A stretch of DNA of 39,693 nt from Variovorax soli NBRC 106424 (GTDB lineage: Bacteria > Pseudomonadota > Gammaproteobacteria > Burkholderiales > Burkholderiaceae_C), in NCBI RefSeq assembly GCF_001591385.1, contig NZ_BCUU01000049.1, positions 1 through 39,693 on the forward strand, given 5' to 3'. A program made the translations under genes and the position numbers. Under the pieces are notes generated by a model that did not search any database, had not been told where the DNA came from, and saw only the letters and a list, made by a program, of their open reading frames with translations. Shown here one piece after another: positions 1 to 8,203 of the stretch (positions are counted from its first letter, which is position 1; the number at the start of each line of letters is the position of its first letter).

Positions 1-240
1 ATCGCCCCGGGCATGGTGCGCGCCATCGGCATCGAGCATGTCGAGGCCATGCCGCCTGGCCAGGACTTCGCGGTGCGGCAGGCGGCCGGCGTGGTCGCGC
101 TGGACGGCGAGCGCGAGCTGGCCTTCGGCGCCGGCGAGCGCGTGCACATCAGCGTGCGGGCCAACGCCTTTTCCACCATCGACGTGGGCCGCTGCCTGCA
201 CGAAGCCGCGCTGCGCGGCCTGCTGTGCGGCGCGGCCTGA
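1..240 (+). CDS. acoX: Acetoin catabolism protein AcoX, C-terminal end (partial)
   Basis: The frame is open from base 1 and stops at 238-240, so only about 79 C-terminal residues are present. The text VVALDGERELAF followed by AFSTIDV resembles the end of the ATP-NAD kinase-like fold, where AcoX proteins belong. AcoX is known as a conserved member of acetoin operons, but its biochemical role is not settled. Its position 37 bases before acoA, on the same strand, is the normal acoXABC order. The true start and the expected sigma-54 (-24/-12) promoter lie outside the window. The assignment rests on family resemblance plus context. Another NAD kinase-like protein is possible but less likely. Confidence 0.8.
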   Translation: MAPGMVRAIGIEHVEAMPPGQDFAVRQAAGVVALDGERELAFGAGERVHISVRANAFSTIDVGRCLHEAALRGLLCGAA

Positions 241-277
241 ATGGATTTCTTTCACCACCACCCCAAGGAGACGCACC

Positions 278-1276
278 ATGCCTAGTGACAACCCCTTCCC
301 GCTGGACAAGCCCTCATTGCTGGCGGCCTACCGCCGCATGCGCACCATCCGCGAGTTCGAGGAACGCCTGCACGTGGACTTCGCGCGCGGCGACATCCCC
401 GGCTTCGTGCACCTGTACGCCGGCGAGGAAGCCACCGCCGTCGGCATCATGAGCCACCTGGGCGACGGCGACCGCATCGCCTCCACCCACCGCGGCCACG
501 GCCACTGCATCGCCAAGGGCGTGGACGTGATCGGCATGATGAAGGAGATCTACGGCAAGACCGGCGGCTCGTGCAACGGCAAGGGCGGCTCCATGCACAT
601 CGCGGACCTGTCCAAGGGAATGATGGGCGCCAACGGCATCCTCGGCGCCGGCGCGCCGCTGGTGTGCGGCGCGGCGCTGGCCGCCAAGTACCGCGCCAAG
701 GCGGGCGGCCCCAGCGACGTGGGCATCTGCTTCGTGGGGGACGGCGCCAGCAACCAGGGCACCTTTCTCGAAAGCCTGAACCTGGCGGCGGTGTGGAACC
801 TGCCGGTGATCTTCGTGGTGGAGAACAACGGCTATGCCGAATCCACCTCGCGCGACTACGGCACCGCGGTCGACAGCTACGTGGACCGCGCCGCCGGCTT
901 CGGCCTGCCCGGCGTGACGGTGGACGGCACCGACTTCTTCGCCGTGCACGAGGCCGCGGGCGAAGTGATCCGCCGCGCCCGCGAAGGCGGCGGCCCCTCG
1001 CTGCTGGAATGCCAGATGGTGCGCTTCTACGGCCACTTCGAAGGCGACGCGCAGACCTACCGCGCCAAGGGCGAGCTGGACCACATCCGCGCCAACCGCG
1101 ACTGCCTGCGCCGCTTTGCCGATGCGGTGACCGGCGCCAACCTGGTGAAGGCCGACGAGCTGGCCGCCATCGACCGCGAGGTGCTCGACCTGATCGAGCG
1201 CGCCTGCACCGAAGCCAAGGCCGCCCCGCAGCCCGCGCCCGCCGCGCTGACCACCGACGTCTACGTCAAGTATTGA
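278..1276 (+). CDS. acoA: Acetoin dehydrogenase E1 component, alpha subunit
   Basis: 332 residues. This is the TPP-dependent E1 alpha subunit of the acetoin dehydrogenase complex. With AcoB it cleaves acetoin, releasing acetaldehyde and passing the acetyl group to lipoyl-AcoC in the cytoplasm. The thiamine diphosphate motif is visible as GDGASNQG from about residue 154 to the Asn pair at 183-184. The sequence HRGHGHCIAKG and GGKGGSMH-type text (here GKGGSMH) are also typical of 2-oxo acid dehydrogenase alpha subunits. The start at 278 is chosen because AAGGAG lies at 265-270, eight bases upstream. The frame is open further upstream, but that part overlaps acoX and has no family similarity. 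acoB follows after 22 bases. Length and order match AcoA of known acetoin operons. Confidence 0.95.
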   Translation: MPSDNPFPLDKPSLLAAYRRMRTIREFEERLHVDFARGDIPGFVHLYAGEEATAVGIMSHLGDGDRIASTHRGHGHCIAKGVDVIGMMKEIYGKTGGSCNGKGGSMHIADLSKGMMGANGILGAGAPLVCGAALAAKYRAKAGGPSDVGICFVGDGASNQGTFLESLNLAAVWNLPVIFVVENNGYAESTSRDYGTAVDSYVDRAAGFGLPGVTVDGTDFFAVHEAAGEVIRRAREGGGPSLLECQMVRFYGHFEGDAQTYRAKGELDHIRANRDCLRRFADAVTGANLVKADELAAIDREVLDLIERACTEAKAAPQPAPAALTTDVYVKY

Positions 1277-1298
1277 GAAGAACCCAAGGAGATTCATC

Positions 1299-2315
1299 AT
1301 GGCCAGAAAGATCAGCATGAAGACCGCCATCAACGAGGCGATCGACCAGGAGATGGCGCGCGACCCGAGCGTGATCATGATGGGCGAGGACATCGTCGGC
1401 GGCGCCGGCGCCCAGGGCGAGCAGGATGCGTGGGGCGGCGTGCTCGGCGTGACCAAGGGCCTGTACGCCAAGCACGGCGACCGGCTGCTCGACACGCCCC
1501 TGAGCGAGAGCGCCTACGTGGGCGCCGCCATCGGCGCCGCAGCCTGCGGCATGCGGCCCATTGCGGAGCTGATGTTCATCGACTTCATGGGCGTGTGCTT
1601 CGACCAGATCTTCAACCAGGCGGCCAAGTTCCGCTACATGTTCGGCGGCAAGGCCGAGACGCCGGTGGTGATCCGCGCCATGGTGGGCGCGGGCTTCCGG
1701 GCCGCAGCGCAGCATTCGCAGATGCTCACGCCGCTGTTCACGCACATCCCGGGCCTGAAAGTGATTTGCCCGAGCACGCCCTACGACACCAAGGGCCTGC
1801 TGATCCAGAGCATCCGCGACAACGACCCGGTGATCTTCTGCGAGCACAAGAACCTCTACGGCCTGGAAGGCGAAGTGCCCGAAGGCAGCTACGCCATTCC
1901 CTTCGGCGAAGCCAGCGTGGTGCGCGACGGCAAGCACGTGAGCATCGTGACCTACGGCCTGATGGTGCACCGCGCGCTGGAAGCCGCCACGCTGCTGGCC
2001 AAGGAAGGCATCGAAGCCGAGGTGATCGACCTGCGCACGCTCTCGCCGCTGGACATGGACACGGTGCTCGACAGCGTGGAGCGCACCGGCCGCCTGGTGT
2101 GCGTGGACGAGGCCAGCCCGCGCTGCAACATCGCCACCGACATTGCCGCGCAGGTGGCGATGCAGGCCTTCGGCGCGCTCAAGGGCCCCATCGAGATGGT
2201 GGCGCCGCCGCATGTGCCGGTGCCCTTCTCGCCTGCCCTGGAAGACATCTACATCCCGAGCGCCGCGCAGATCGCCAGTGCTGCGCGCCGCACCTTGGGC
2301 AAGGGAGCGCACTGA
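1299..2315 (+). CDS. acoB: Acetoin dehydrogenase E1 component, beta subunit
   Basis: 338 residues. This is the beta subunit of the heterotetrameric TPP-dependent E1 of acetoin dehydrogenase. It begins MARKISMKTAINEAIDQEM and has the transketolase-like pyrimidine-binding region with MGEDIVGGAGAQG, then a C-terminal transketolase domain (DLRTLSPLDMDTV, VDEASPRCNIA). These are typical of PDH/acetoin E1 beta chains, where the beta subunit supplies the glutamate contacting the TPP aminopyrimidine ring. A ribosome site AAGGAG precedes the ATG by 7 bases. The gene lies 22 bases after acoA and one base before the acoC start codon, so tight co-translation with acoC is expected. Plain pyruvate dehydrogenase E1 beta is the main alternative. 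The aco neighbourhood argues against it. Confidence 0.95.
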   Translation: MARKISMKTAINEAIDQEMARDPSVIMMGEDIVGGAGAQGEQDAWGGVLGVTKGLYAKHGDRLLDTPLSESAYVGAAIGAAACGMRPIAELMFIDFMGVCFDQIFNQAAKFRYMFGGKAETPVVIRAMVGAGFRAAAQHSQMLTPLFTHIPGLKVICPSTPYDTKGLLIQSIRDNDPVIFCEHKNLYGLEGEVPEGSYAIPFGEASVVRDGKHVSIVTYGLMVHRALEAATLLAKEGIEAEVIDLRTLSPLDMDTVLDSVERTGRLVCVDEASPRCNIATDIAAQVAMQAFGALKGPIEMVAPPHVPVPFSPALEDIYIPSAAQIASAARRTLGKGAH

Positions 2316-2316
2316 C

Positions 2317-3447
2317 ATGAGCGACAAGCAGATCACCCCCATCGTCATGCCCAAATGGGGCCTGGAGATGCGCGAGGGCACGGTGCAGGACTGGCTGGTG
2401 AAGGAAGGCGATCGCATCGCGGTGGGCCAGGCCATCGTCGAGGTCGAGACCGACAAGATCTCGAATGCGGTGGAGGCCGCGGATGCAGGCCTCCTGCGCC
2501 GCATCGTCGGCCAGAGCGGCGAGCTGCTGCCGGTGAAGTCGCTGCTGGCGGTGCTGGCGGAAGAGGACGTCAGCGATGCCGACATCGATGCCTACATCGC
2601 CGCCTTCGAGGTGCCCGATGCCGGCGCCGACGACGAGGACAGCGGCCCCGCCTTCGAGAGCGCCGAGGTGGACGGCATCCGCATCCGCTACGCGCGGCGC
2701 GGCCCCGAGCAAGGCGTGCCGGTGCTGTTCATCCACGGCTTCGGGGGCGATCTGAACAACTGGCTGTTCAACCTCGATGCGGTGGCCGAGCGGCATCCCG
2801 TCCTGGCGCTGGACCTTCCTGGCCACGGCAGCAGCGATGCGAAGCTGCCCGGCGCTTCGCTGCCTGCACTCGCCGGCTTCGTCGCGCGCTTTCTCGACGC
2901 AGCGGGCGTGCAGAGGCCGGTGCACCTGGTGGGCCATTCGATGGGCGGCGCCATCGCGCTGCAGCTGGCGCTGGACGCGCCCGCACGCGTGGCCAGCGTG
3001 GCGCTGGTCAGCCCCGCGGGGCTGGGCGAGGCGATCAACACCGGCTACACCGACGGCTTCGTGCAGGCGCAGTCGCGGCGCGATCTCAAGCCCGTGCTGG
3101 AGCAGCTGTTCGCCGACCCGGCGCTGGTCAGCCGCCAGATGGTGGACGACATGCTCAAGTACAAGCGCCTGGACGGCATCGAGCCGCTGCTGGCCGAGCT
3201 GGGCGCCGCGCTGTTCGCCGACGGCCGGCAAAGCACCGTGCTGGCCGAAGGGCTGCAGGCGCTGGACAAGCCGCTGCTGGTGTTCTGGGGCGAGGACGAC
3301 CAGGTCATCCCTGCGGCGCAGGCCGCCAACGCGGGGCCGCGTGCCGAGGTGATCCGTTTCCCGGGCACCGGCCACATGGCCATGCTCGAGAAGGCCAGCG
3401 AGGTCAATGCGGCCCTGCTGAAGCACCTGGCGCGCGCCGCTGGTTAG
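2317..3447 (+). CDS. acoC: Acetoin dehydrogenase E2: lipoyl domain fused to alpha/beta hydrolase
   Basis: 376 residues. The E2 component accepts the acetyl group from AcoAB on a swinging lipoyl arm and transfers it to CoA. Residues 1-80 form a lipoyl domain (MPKWGLEMREGTV) with the modified lysine at residue 47 in ETDKIS. An acidic linker of about 100-120 follows. The rest is an alpha/beta hydrolase fold with FIHGFGGD, nucleophile Ser208 in GHSMGG, acid in FWGEDDQVIP and His in GTGHMAM. The canonical E2 catalytic domain with HxxxDG is absent. That is the known AcoC architecture, not a truncation. The start at 2317 follows the acoB stop by one base, and the longer open frame overlaps acoB and looks spurious. 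No E3 (acoL) gene is present in the window. Confidence 0.93.
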   Translation: MSDKQITPIVMPKWGLEMREGTVQDWLVKEGDRIAVGQAIVEVETDKISNAVEAADAGLLRRIVGQSGELLPVKSLLAVLAEEDVSDADIDAYIAAFEVPDAGADDEDSGPAFESAEVDGIRIRYARRGPEQGVPVLFIHGFGGDLNNWLFNLDAVAERHPVLALDLPGHGSSDAKLPGASLPALAGFVARFLDAAGVQRPVHLVGHSMGGAIALQLALDAPARVASVALVSPAGLGEAINTGYTDGFVQAQSRRDLKPVLEQLFADPALVSRQMVDDMLKYKRLDGIEPLLAELGAALFADGRQSTVLAEGLQALDKPLLVFWGEDDQVIPAAQAANAGPRAEVIRFPGTGHMAMLEKASEVNAALLKHLARAAG

Positions 3448-3456
3448 CATTGCCGC

Positions 3457-4176
3457 ATGCCGCTGCCGCGCTTTGCCACGCTCGAGCACCACGCCATGCC
3501 GTTGGCCGATGGCATCGCCGCCGAGCGCGGCTGGGCACAGGCGGTGGCCGCCGGCTCGGGGCCGCAGGCGCACCTGTGGCAAGGCCAGCCCGGCTGGGCG
3601 GTACCGGCCAGCTATGCGCGTGCTGCCGGCTGGGCCGACTGGCAGGCGCAGTGCGCGCGGGCCGGCACGCCGGTGCATGTGCGTTCATCCGGCGGCGGGC
3701 TGGTGCCGCAGGGGCCGGGCCTGTGGAACCTGAGCCTGCTGTGGCGCACCGCGCAGTCCGAGCCCGTGCAGGCCGATGCGGTCTACCGGGCGCTGTGCGC
3801 GCTGCTCGAACGCACGCTGGCCGCCCTGGGCGTGGCCGCATCGCCCCAAGCGGTGGAAGGCTCGTTCTGCGACGGCCGCTACAACCTCGCGGCCAACGGC
3901 CGCAAGCTGGTGGGCACCGCACAGGCATGGCGCCGTGTGCAAGGCGTGCCCGTCGTGCTGGCGCATGCCGTCATCGTGCTGGACGCCGACCCCGCTGCGC
4001 TCACCGCCGCCACCAATGCCTTCGAAGAAGGCCTGGGCCAGGCGCGCCGCTACCGCGAAGACGCGCTGACCAGCGTCGCCACCGAAGCCATGCGTGCCGG
4101 GCAGTCGCCCGGCCCTGGCGGCTGGGCCGGCCGCTTGGCCGAGGCACTGCGCACGCACGGCCTGGCCGCCATGTGA
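3457..4176 (+). CDS. Lipoate-protein ligase A family protein
   Basis: 239 residues of the BPL/LplA/LipB fold. Family members attach lipoate or octanoate to lipoyl domains, or transfer biotin. Visible motifs are VRSSGGGLVPQGPGLWNLSL, matching the RxxGGG loop that holds the acyl-adenylate, and GSFCDGRYNL followed by GRKLVGTAQ, which carries the conserved lysine of the ligase family. The ATG lies 9 bases after acoC on the same strand, so it should be co-transcribed. Context suggests that it lipoylates Lys47 of AcoC. That is an inference, and an octanoyltransferase activity cannot be excluded. The usual HD after GGG in LplA is replaced by PQG, so it is a divergent member of the family. No ribosome site stands out. 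Confidence 0.8.
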   Translation: MPLPRFATLEHHAMPLADGIAAERGWAQAVAAGSGPQAHLWQGQPGWAVPASYARAAGWADWQAQCARAGTPVHVRSSGGGLVPQGPGLWNLSLLWRTAQSEPVQADAVYRALCALLERTLAALGVAASPQAVEGSFCDGRYNLAANGRKLVGTAQAWRRVQGVPVVLAHAVIVLDADPAALTAATNAFEEGLGQARRYREDALTSVATEAMRAGQSPGPGGWAGRLAEALRTHGLAAM

Positions 4177-4233
4177 TCGACAAAAAACCGCAAGAGAAGC
4201 AACAGACGCAACAAACCCAGCAAGAGGAAGACC

Positions 4234-4545
4234 ATGGTCCTGCTTGAATTCCAGATTTCCCCGCGCGCCGACGGCGACAGCGTCAGCGCCTACGTGGCCC
4301 AGGTCATCGACATCATCGACAGGAGCGGCTTGCCCTACCAGCTCACGCCCATGGGCACCATCGTCGAGGGCGAATGGGACGAAAGCTTTGCCGTCGTGAA
4401 GGCCTGCTTCGACCACCTGCGCCAGGCCGGCTGCACCCGCATCGGCCTGAACCTGAAGGTCGACTGGCGCGACGGACCCGGCGGGCGCCTGACGGCCAAG
4501 ACCGCGAAGGTCGAGCAACTGCTCGGGCGCAAGCTGCGCACCTGA
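4234..4545 (+). CDS. MTH1187/YkoF-type thiamine-binding protein
   Basis: 103 residues, a usual length for the MTH1187 family (formerly DUF77). Characterised relatives fold as small ferredoxin-like dimers or tetramers, and YkoF-type proteins bind thiamine. Recognisable text includes MVLLEFQISP at the N-terminus, YQLTPMGTIVEGEWD in the middle and GCTRIGLNLKVDWR with GGRL near the end. A ribosome site AAGAGGAAG lies just before the ATG at 4234. The gene lies 57 bases after the lipoate-ligase gene and 80 before acoR. Its place in an operon for a TPP-dependent dehydrogenase suggests a role in thiamine or TPP supply, or sensing, for AcoAB. That link is my inference from context and is not established for this protein. 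Confidence 0.82.
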   Translation: MVLLEFQISPRADGDSVSAYVAQVIDIIDRSGLPYQLTPMGTIVEGEWDESFAVVKACFDHLRQAGCTRIGLNLKVDWRDGPGGRLTAKTAKVEQLLGRKLRT

Positions 4546-4625
4546 ACCCGCGCGGGGTTTATATTGGCCGCCACACCCAGGCCCGTGGCGATGCCGCGGC
4601 GTGCCCACAGCAGGAGACAAGCGCC

Positions 4626-6563
4626 ATGCAGACAGCGCAGCGCGAGCACATTCACGAGGTGATCCGGCTGGTCGACCCGCATGCGGGCGCAGCCGGGCCC
4701 GCGGTCGACCCGCTCATCCGCGAAAGCTGGTCGCGCTGCGTGCACCAGCACAAGCTGGACCCCACGCGCATGCAGGAAGCCATCATCCTGCCTTCGCAGC
4801 GGGTGCGCGAGCACCGCGAGCGCATCGAGGAATTCCTGTCCATCGCACGGCACGGGCTGGAGGCCATCCACCAGCAGGTGGGCGGCCTGGGCTACTGCGT
4901 ATTGCTGGCCGACGCGCGCGGCGTCACGGTGGACTACCTGGGCGACCTGCGGCTGGACCCCGACCTGCGCCGCACCGGCCTGTACCTGGGCAGCGACTGG
5001 AACGAGCACCTGGCCGGCACCTGCGCCATCGGCACCGCCATCGCGGCGGGCCAGGCGCTGGTGGTGCACCAGACCGACCACTTCGACGCCACCCACATTC
5101 CGCTGACCTGCACGGCCGCCCCCATCTTCGACCCGCTGGGCCACCTGACGGCAGTGCTCGACATCTCGGCGCTCACCTCGCCGCAGGCCAAGAGCAGCCA
5201 GCACCTGGCGCTGCAACTGGTCAAGCTGTATGCGCACCGCGTGGAAAGCGCGAACTTCCTGCGCTGGTTCCGAAGCGACTGGGTGCTCAAGCTGCATCCG
5301 TCGCCGGAGTTCGTGGAGATCAGCCCCGACTACCTGGTGGCGCTGGATGCCGGCGGCCGCATGGTCGGCCACAACCGCGCGGCGCAGCTGCTGCTGGAAG
5401 CTGCCCATGGCAGCTGCGTGCTGGGCCTGGCCTTCGAGCAGTTGTTCGACCTTCGCTTCAACGACTTGGGCCGCTACCTGCGCGCAATGCCGGGCGAACG
5501 CCGCGCCGTGGCGCTGCGCGGCGGCACGCGCCTGTTCCTGCATGCCATTGCACCGCCCAGCCGCGTGGTGATGCCGACCGTGGCCGACGCCATCGCCCTG
5601 CCCTCGCCGCTGGCGGCGCTCAGCGGCGGCGATGCGGCACTCGACCAGCAATTGCAGCGCGCCGCGCGCCTGGCAGAAACCGAGGTGAGCGTGCTGGTGA
5701 CCGGCGAGACCGGCAGCGGCAAGGAATACCTGGCGCGCGCGCTGCATGCGGCCAGCCCGCGCCGTGATCAGGCCTTCGTGGCGGTCAACTGCGCGGCCAT
5801 TCCCGAGACGCTGATCGAAAGCGAGCTCTTCGGCCACCTGCCCGGCGCCTTCAGCGGCGCCGCGCCCAAGGGCAAGCGCGGCCTGGTGCAGGAGGCCGAC
5901 GGCGGCACCCTGTTCCTGGACGAGATCGGCGACATGCCGCTGGCCATGCAGGCGCGGCTGCTGCGCGTGCTGGCCGAGCGCGAAGTGCTGCCCATTGGTG
6001 CCACCCGGGCCGTCAAGGTCGACGTGCGGGTGCTGGCCGCCACGCATGCGGACCTGCCCGCGCGCGTGCGCGAGGGGCGCTTTCGGGAAGACCTGTACTA
6101 CCGCCTGGCCGGCGCGCACCTCACGCTGCCGCCGCTGCGCCGGCGGCGCGACCTGGCCTGGCTGATCGGCCGCTTTCTGGGCACATCGGGCGTGCAGCTC
6201 GACCCCGCGGCCGAGCAGCGCCTGCTGGCCTATGCATGGCCCGGCAACCTGCGCGAGCTGCGCAATGCGCTGGACTTTGCACGCGCCATGGCGGGACCGG
6301 GCGGCACCATCGGGCTGCCCGAACTTCCGGAAAGCGTGCTGGCCGCGACGTCCATGACGGCCATCGAGGCGGCCGAACCGTCAGACGGTGCGGGCGAGGT
6401 GGCCGGCCACGCAGGCCATCCGCCATCGCCCGAAGCCATGCTGCTGCTGCAGTACCTGCGCGCGGCACGCTGGAACATCAGCGCCGTGGCCCATCAGATG
6501 GGCGTGGCACGCATGACGGTGTACCGGCGCATGCGCCGCTGGGGCATCCAGCCGCCGGCCTGA
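4626..6563 (+). CDS. acoR: Sigma-54-dependent acetoin operon activator AcoR
   Basis: 645 residues. AcoR senses acetoin-related signals and activates sigma-54 RNA polymerase at the aco promoter. Domains are an N-terminal GAF-like sensor region (about 60-200), a PAS-like region (about 230-310), an AAA+ domain with Walker A GETGSGKE at 360-367 and Walker B GGTLFLDEIGD from 426, and a C-terminal Fis-type helix-turn-helix around 617-640 (NISAVAHQMGVARMTVYRR). The sigma-54 contact loop reads GAFSGA at 407-412 instead of the standard GAFTGA. The start at 4626 follows CAGGAGACAAGCGCC. The open frame upstream overlaps the thiamine-binding gene and is not coding. No hairpin terminator separates it from the operon, so part of its transcription may be read-through. 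Confidence 0.92.
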   Translation: MQTAQREHIHEVIRLVDPHAGAAGPAVDPLIRESWSRCVHQHKLDPTRMQEAIILPSQRVREHRERIEEFLSIARHGLEAIHQQVGGLGYCVLLADARGVTVDYLGDLRLDPDLRRTGLYLGSDWNEHLAGTCAIGTAIAAGQALVVHQTDHFDATHIPLTCTAAPIFDPLGHLTAVLDISALTSPQAKSSQHLALQLVKLYAHRVESANFLRWFRSDWVLKLHPSPEFVEISPDYLVALDAGGRMVGHNRAAQLLLEAAHGSCVLGLAFEQLFDLRFNDLGRYLRAMPGERRAVALRGGTRLFLHAIAPPSRVVMPTVADAIALPSPLAALSGGDAALDQQLQRAARLAETEVSVLVTGETGSGKEYLARALHAASPRRDQAFVAVNCAAIPETLIESELFGHLPGAFSGAAPKGKRGLVQEADGGTLFLDEIGDMPLAMQARLLRVLAEREVLPIGATRAVKVDVRVLAATHADLPARVREGRFREDLYYRLAGAHLTLPPLRRRRDLAWLIGRFLGTSGVQLDPAAEQRLLAYAWPGNLRELRNALDFARAMAGPGGTIGLPELPESVLAATSMTAIEAAEPSDGAGEVAGHAGHPPSPEAMLLLQYLRAARWNISAVAHQMGVARMTVYRRMRRWGIQPPA

Positions 6564-6573
6564 ACCCTGTCGG

Positions 6574-7830
6574 CTACTGCTTGCCCAGTTCCTGCAGGAG
6601 ACGCGTGACGAGGTAGAGGCGCGGAACGATCGAGTCGACCTCGATGTATTCGTCCCGCGCGTGGTAGCCGAAGCCAGCGAGGCCGAAGCTCTCGACCACG
6701 GTCGCCTTGCCCGAGCGGCCGGCAAAGCCCGCGTCGGTACCACCGCCGGTCATGGGTGCGAGCCCGAGTTCGCGGTCTATTTCCTTGTAGATCTCCTGCC
6801 CCTTCTTCGCCACGGCCAGGCCCTTGTCGCCGGCCAGGAATGCGGGCCGGTTCACGTCGACCTTGACCGTGGTCTCGGTATCGGGAATCAGCTTGCCGCT
6901 GGCGACCTTGGCCTGCAGGGCGGCGTCGAGCTTCTTCTCGGCGCCAGGCTGCGTGATGCGGATGTCGCCCAGCGCCTGCGCTTTCTCGGTGATCTGGTTG
7001 AGCGGACCGTTGGCCGTGGCGACGGTCCAGTTCAGCGTCACGCCGGGGATGTCCTTGGGCAGGTCCTTGGTCTGCAGCATCTGGTAGGACAGTTCATAAA
7101 GGGCATTGCGGCCCATTTCGGGCGCAGCGCCCGCGTGCGCCGCCCGGCCCTTGACGTCCATCGTGGCTTTCGCGATGCCCGCCGCGCCGAGCAGCAGGGA
7201 CTCGCCCTTGGCAACCGACTTGGCCGCCGTCGGCTCGAACGACAGCACGTAGTCCTGCTGGTCGGCGGTGCTCGCGATCAGTTCGCCCGATGCGCCGGAC
7301 CCGACCTCCTCGTCGGTGTTGAGCAGCACCGTGAGCGTGTCGAAGTCCTTCCAGCCCGAATCCAGCAGGATCTTGAGCGAGGCCAGGATCACCGCGATGC
7401 CGCCCTTGTCATCGGCAATGCCGGGGCCGTAGATGCGATTGCCGTCGACCTTGTAGCCCTGCGTGTTGAGGATGCCGGCCGGGTACACCGTGTCCATGTG
7501 GGCCTGCAGCATGAACTTGCGCTTGCCGCTGCCTTTCATCGTGCCGACGACGATCTCGGCGGGCGCGCCGGTCGTGGTCTTGACGCGCCGGGTCTGGAAG
7601 CCCAGGGACTTCAGGCGGCCGTCGGTCAGGTCGGCCATCTTCATGAGGCCTTCCGAATTGAGGCTGCCCGATTCGATGAGAACCATCTCCTTGAGGTTCT
7701 CGATCAGCGCCGGCTGGGCCTTCTCGGCAGCAGCCAGCAGCTTGGCATCGGGCGCGGCCTGCACGGCGCCGGCGGCAAACGCAAGGCTGCAAACCAGGGC
7801 GACGGAGGAAAGCGAGGGCAAGTGGCGCAT
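6574..7830 (-). CDS. Exported M20 family zinc metallopeptidase (glutamate carboxypeptidase-like)
   Basis: 418 residues. M20 peptidases are di-zinc exopeptidases. The closest named relative by pattern is the periplasmic glutamate carboxypeptidase (CPG2) type. Residues 1-25 form a Sec signal peptide (VALVCSLAFAAGAVQA), so it acts in the periplasm. Metal-site text is HMDTVY (His111, Asp113), GIADDKGG near 145, the catalytic DEEVGS near 179, FEPT, and GYHARDEY close to the C-terminus. The dimerisation domain lies in between (GRAAHAGAAPE). The start at 7830 gives the signal peptide directly. It lies 8 bases after the small Trp-rich gene, so the two form a short operon. It converges with acoR, leaving only 10 bases between stops. 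The substrate cannot be read from sequence. Confidence 0.88.
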   Translation of the reverse strand: MRHLPSLSSVALVCSLAFAAGAVQAAPDAKLLAAAEKAQPALIENLKEMVLIESGSLNSEGLMKMADLTDGRLKSLGFQTRRVKTTTGAPAEIVVGTMKGSGKRKFMLQAHMDTVYPAGILNTQGYKVDGNRIYGPGIADDKGGIAVILASLKILLDSGWKDFDTLTVLLNTDEEVGSGASGELIASTADQQDYVLSFEPTAAKSVAKGESLLLGAAGIAKATMDVKGRAAHAGAAPEMGRNALYELSYQMLQTKDLPKDIPGVTLNWTVATANGPLNQITEKAQALGDIRITQPGAEKKLDAALQAKVASGKLIPDTETTVKVDVNRPAFLAGDKGLAVAKKGQEIYKEIDRELGLAPMTGGGTDAGFAGRSGKATVVESFGLAGFGYHARDEYIEVDSIVPRLYLVTRLLQELGKQ

Positions 7831-7838
7831 GGCGATTC

Positions 7839-8096
7839 TTAGCGGCGGCCGCCTTTGCGCGAACGGCTGTTCAGCATGCCCAGCTGGCTGCGCTGGCGGT
7901 CGATGCGGTCCTGCCGGCGCTGGTCCTCGCGCTCGACCGCCTTGCGCTTGGTGTAGCCGGACCAGTCGGCCCAGGCCCACCACACGATCGCCAGACCGAA
8001 GGGAATGAGCACCACCAGCCAGGACCACTGCGCGACCGGCCCGATCTCCAGGAACTTGAGTGCTACGCCTAGCAGGCCGAGGCCCAGGAACCACAT
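7839..8096 (-). CDS. Small Trp-rich membrane protein (TIGR04438-like)
   Basis: 85 residues. The N-terminal half holds two hydrophobic segments (about 1-16 and 23-42), with a striking run of tryptophans, VWWAWADWSGY. The C-terminal half is strongly charged and basic (KRKAVEREDQRRQDRIDRQR) and probably cytoplasmic. This matches a small Trp-rich protein family found in Burkholderiales, whose function is unknown. It precedes the M20 peptidase gene by 8 bases on the same strand, so they are likely co-transcribed. It is divergent from the cytochrome c gene, with about 107 bases between them holding the promoters of both. I infer an inner-membrane location only. Confidence 0.8.
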   Translation of the reverse strand: MWFLGLGLLGVALKFLEIGPVAQWSWLVVLIPFGLAIVWWAWADWSGYTKRKAVEREDQRRQDRIDRQRSQLGMLNSRSRKGGRR

Positions 8097-8203
8097 TGCA
8101 ATACCCTCCGGGATGTATTCTTCAGGGCGCCGCGCGGCACTCCTAGAATGTCACGTAGCGTTACCTCCGCACTGTAGCGCAGGCCCCAACGATAGAGAGC
8201 CCC

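Noticed and set aside
314..1495. 393-residue minus-strand open frame over acoA
   Set aside because: Codon-position shadow of acoA/acoB with repetitive AVHGHA-type text and no start context.
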